A stretch of 5,487 nucleotides of DNA from Elusimicrobia bacterium RIFOXYB2_FULL_49_7 (GTDB taxonomy: Bacteria; Fibrobacterota; OXYB2-FULL-49-7): contig MGVN01000247.1 in NCBI GenBank assembly GCA_001800515.1, positions 7,535 through 13,021 of the forward strand. The letters are read 5' to 3'. The stretch's first letter is position 1, and the number at the start of each line of letters is the position of its first letter. The notes under the pieces are model-generated. The model saw only the letters and a list, made by a program, of their open reading frames with translations, had not been told where the DNA came from and made no database searches. Made by a program: the position numbers and the translations under genes. Below, piece after piece: positions 5,456 to 5,487 of this stretch.

Positions 5456-5487
5456 TCGTTCGGTATAAGTGCCGACAAATAGATGGC

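Overview
The window looks like an ordinary chromosomal stretch from a motile, Gram-negative (two-membrane) bacterium, probably of the Fibrobacterota or a neighbouring FCB-superphylum lineage. Three things support this. Two secreted proteins end in domains of the FlgD-Ig / type IX secretion (T9SS type A sorting) kind. There is a lipobox lipoprotein. There is also an anti-sigma-28 gene (flgM) with a textbook flagellar sigma-28 promoter. The phylum is an inference; no rRNA or marker gene is present. I see no mobile element, CRISPR array, tRNA or rRNA, and no stretch over 300 bases lacks a gene.

Left block (1-2620, all + strand, gaps of 0, 51 and 10 bases) could be one operon. It holds the C-terminal end of a secreted or surface protein, an unrecognised lipoprotein, an exported FGE/SUMF1-fold protein without the catalytic cysteines, and a PHP-family phosphoesterase of the histidinol-phosphatase type. 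The first three act in the envelope; the PHP enzyme is cytoplasmic and may only be a passenger.

Middle block: flgM (2622-2933, - strand) ends one base from the PHP gene, tail to tail. It is separated by a very AT-rich 186-bp divergent spacer (26% GC by hand count) from a + strand gene for a small charged coiled-coil protein (3120-3470). The spacer carries TAAAGAAT-N11-ACCGATAT facing flgM, a strong match to the FliA/sigma-28 consensus TAAAGTTT-N11-GCCGATAA. FlgM is thus probably made under the sigma factor it inhibits, which is the classical feedback arrangement. The leader would be unusually short.

Right block: after the coiled-coil gene comes a secreted CBM9-like protein with a C-terminal sorting domain (3511-4575, +). 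It is convergent with an ArsP_1/YraQ-type eight-helix permease (4592-5455, -), whose start lies close to the window edge and is not settled.

I did not find convincing evidence of a novel multi-gene system. The points most worth a second look are the sigma-28/flgM unit and its divergent coiled-coil partner, the FGE-fold pseudoenzyme next to an orphan lipoprotein, and the two differing C-terminal sorting domains.
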